From assembly GCA_029862745.1 (NCBI GenBank), contig JAOTWS010000002.1:124001-188000 (forward strand): a stretch of 64,000 nucleotides of DNA, read 5' to 3'. Of this stretch, positions 63,795 through 64,000 are shown in pieces. The stretch comes from Nitrosopumilus sp. (lineage in GTDB: Archaea; Thermoproteota; Nitrososphaeria; Nitrososphaerales; Nitrosopumilaceae). The first letter of the stretch is position 1, and every line of letters begins with the position of its first letter. The position numbers were made by a program, and so were the translations under genes. A model generated the notes under the pieces. That model was not told where the DNA came from. It saw nothing but the letters and a program-made list of their open reading frames with translations, and did no database searches.

Positions 63795-64000
63795 TGGCTA
63801 AAATTATTGGGATTGACCTAGGAACAAGTAACTCCGCGGCTGCGGTAATGTTGGGTGGGAAACCAACAATTATTCCAGCAGCTGAAGGAGCCACTGTGGG
63901 AGGAAAAGCATTTCCATCAGTTGTAGCATTTAGTAAAGATGGTGAGCTTCTAGTTGGTGAACCAGCACGAAGACAGTCTGTAACAAATCCTGATAGAACC
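63795..64000 (+). CDS. dnaK: Chaperone DnaK (Hsp70), N-terminal part; 3' end outside window
   Basis: The first 68 codons of DnaK are visible: the phosphate-1 loop [16 protein letters not shown], then [21 protein letters not shown], the standard Hsp70 opening. A start at 63786, overlapping the grpE stop, is also possible and would add three residues. Hsp70 machinery is absent in many archaea and is thought to have come from bacteria; thaumarchaea have it. The rest of the gene runs off the right edge. Confidence 0.95.

Overview
This window reads as a piece of an ammonia-oxidising thaumarchaeon (Nitrososphaerota), most like Nitrosopumilus or a close relative. The DNA is AT-rich (roughly one third G+C by eye), genes are packed tightly on both strands, and many start with TTG or GTG. 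The archaeal markers are two ESCRT-III/CdvB paralogs, the aIF2-alpha, aIF2-gamma, S6e and Nop10 information genes, PriS/PriL primase, an archaeal Sm protein and Lhr helicase. The thaumarchaeal flavour comes from a membrane-anchored blue copper protein, a bacterial-type MetK, DnaK/GrpE and a large cobalamin gene set. No CRISPR array, insertion sequence, prophage or rRNA was seen. Assignment to a genus is inference from gene content only.

Layout. 1-9 kb: surface, signalling and regulation: a partial beta-rich protein, a membrane class III cyclase, a cupredoxin, a ferredoxin, a CdvB paralog with a coiled-coil neighbour, and a cassette of a small winged-helix regulator, a membrane-tethered winged-helix regulator and an exported helical protein. 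9-13 kb: preQ0 genes (queE, folE, queC), homoserine kinase and a GPN-loop GTPase. 13-21 kb: a flippase-like membrane protein, an SDR, a MurG-like glycosyltransferase, a ThiI-like protein without its PP-loop, and sulfate assimilation (APS reductase, ATP sulfurylase). 21-26 kb: both AcnX subunits (phosphomevalonate dehydratase of the archaeal mevalonate route), Nth, a GT2-GtrA glycosyltransferase and a second CdvB. 26-29.5 kb: a racemase-fold protein lacking both catalytic cysteines and cobalamin genes cbiF, cbiL, cbiT. 29.5-41 kb: RqcH/NFACT, glycyl-tRNA synthetase, endonuclease IV, primase, UPF0182, an amidotransferase, a C39-like/TPR protein and tRNA-Gly(CCC). 41-45 kb: translation genes, including two genes too short for a routine ORF scan (a 40-residue zinc ribbon and Nop10). 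45-51 kb: second cobalamin block (cobA, cbiA, cbiC, cbiX, cbiG, cbiD). 51-60 kb: MetK, Sm, RadB-like ATPase, Lhr, RPA, ABC-2 exporter. 60-64 kb: tRNA-Gln(TTG), a DUF354 protein, a Rossmann protein, grpE and the start of dnaK.

Several genes look like familiar families in which the catalytic signature has been rewritten: the racemase (both Cys to Ser), the ThiI-like protein (no SGGxDS), the N-terminal half of CbiX (both metal His lost while the C-terminal half keeps them), the cyclase (transition-state Arg to Lys) and Nop10 (one zinc Cys missing). Four of the five non-coding gaps longer than 300 bases carry broken reading frames that look like decaying genes; the fifth (12948-13298) holds only an inverted repeat. 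The best candidate for an undescribed system is the 6.3-8.7 kb regulatory cassette. It joins a palindrome, a tandem 12-bp repeat, a soluble winged-helix protein, a transmembrane winged-helix protein with a slippage-prone Thr-Pro linker, and an exported coiled-coil protein.
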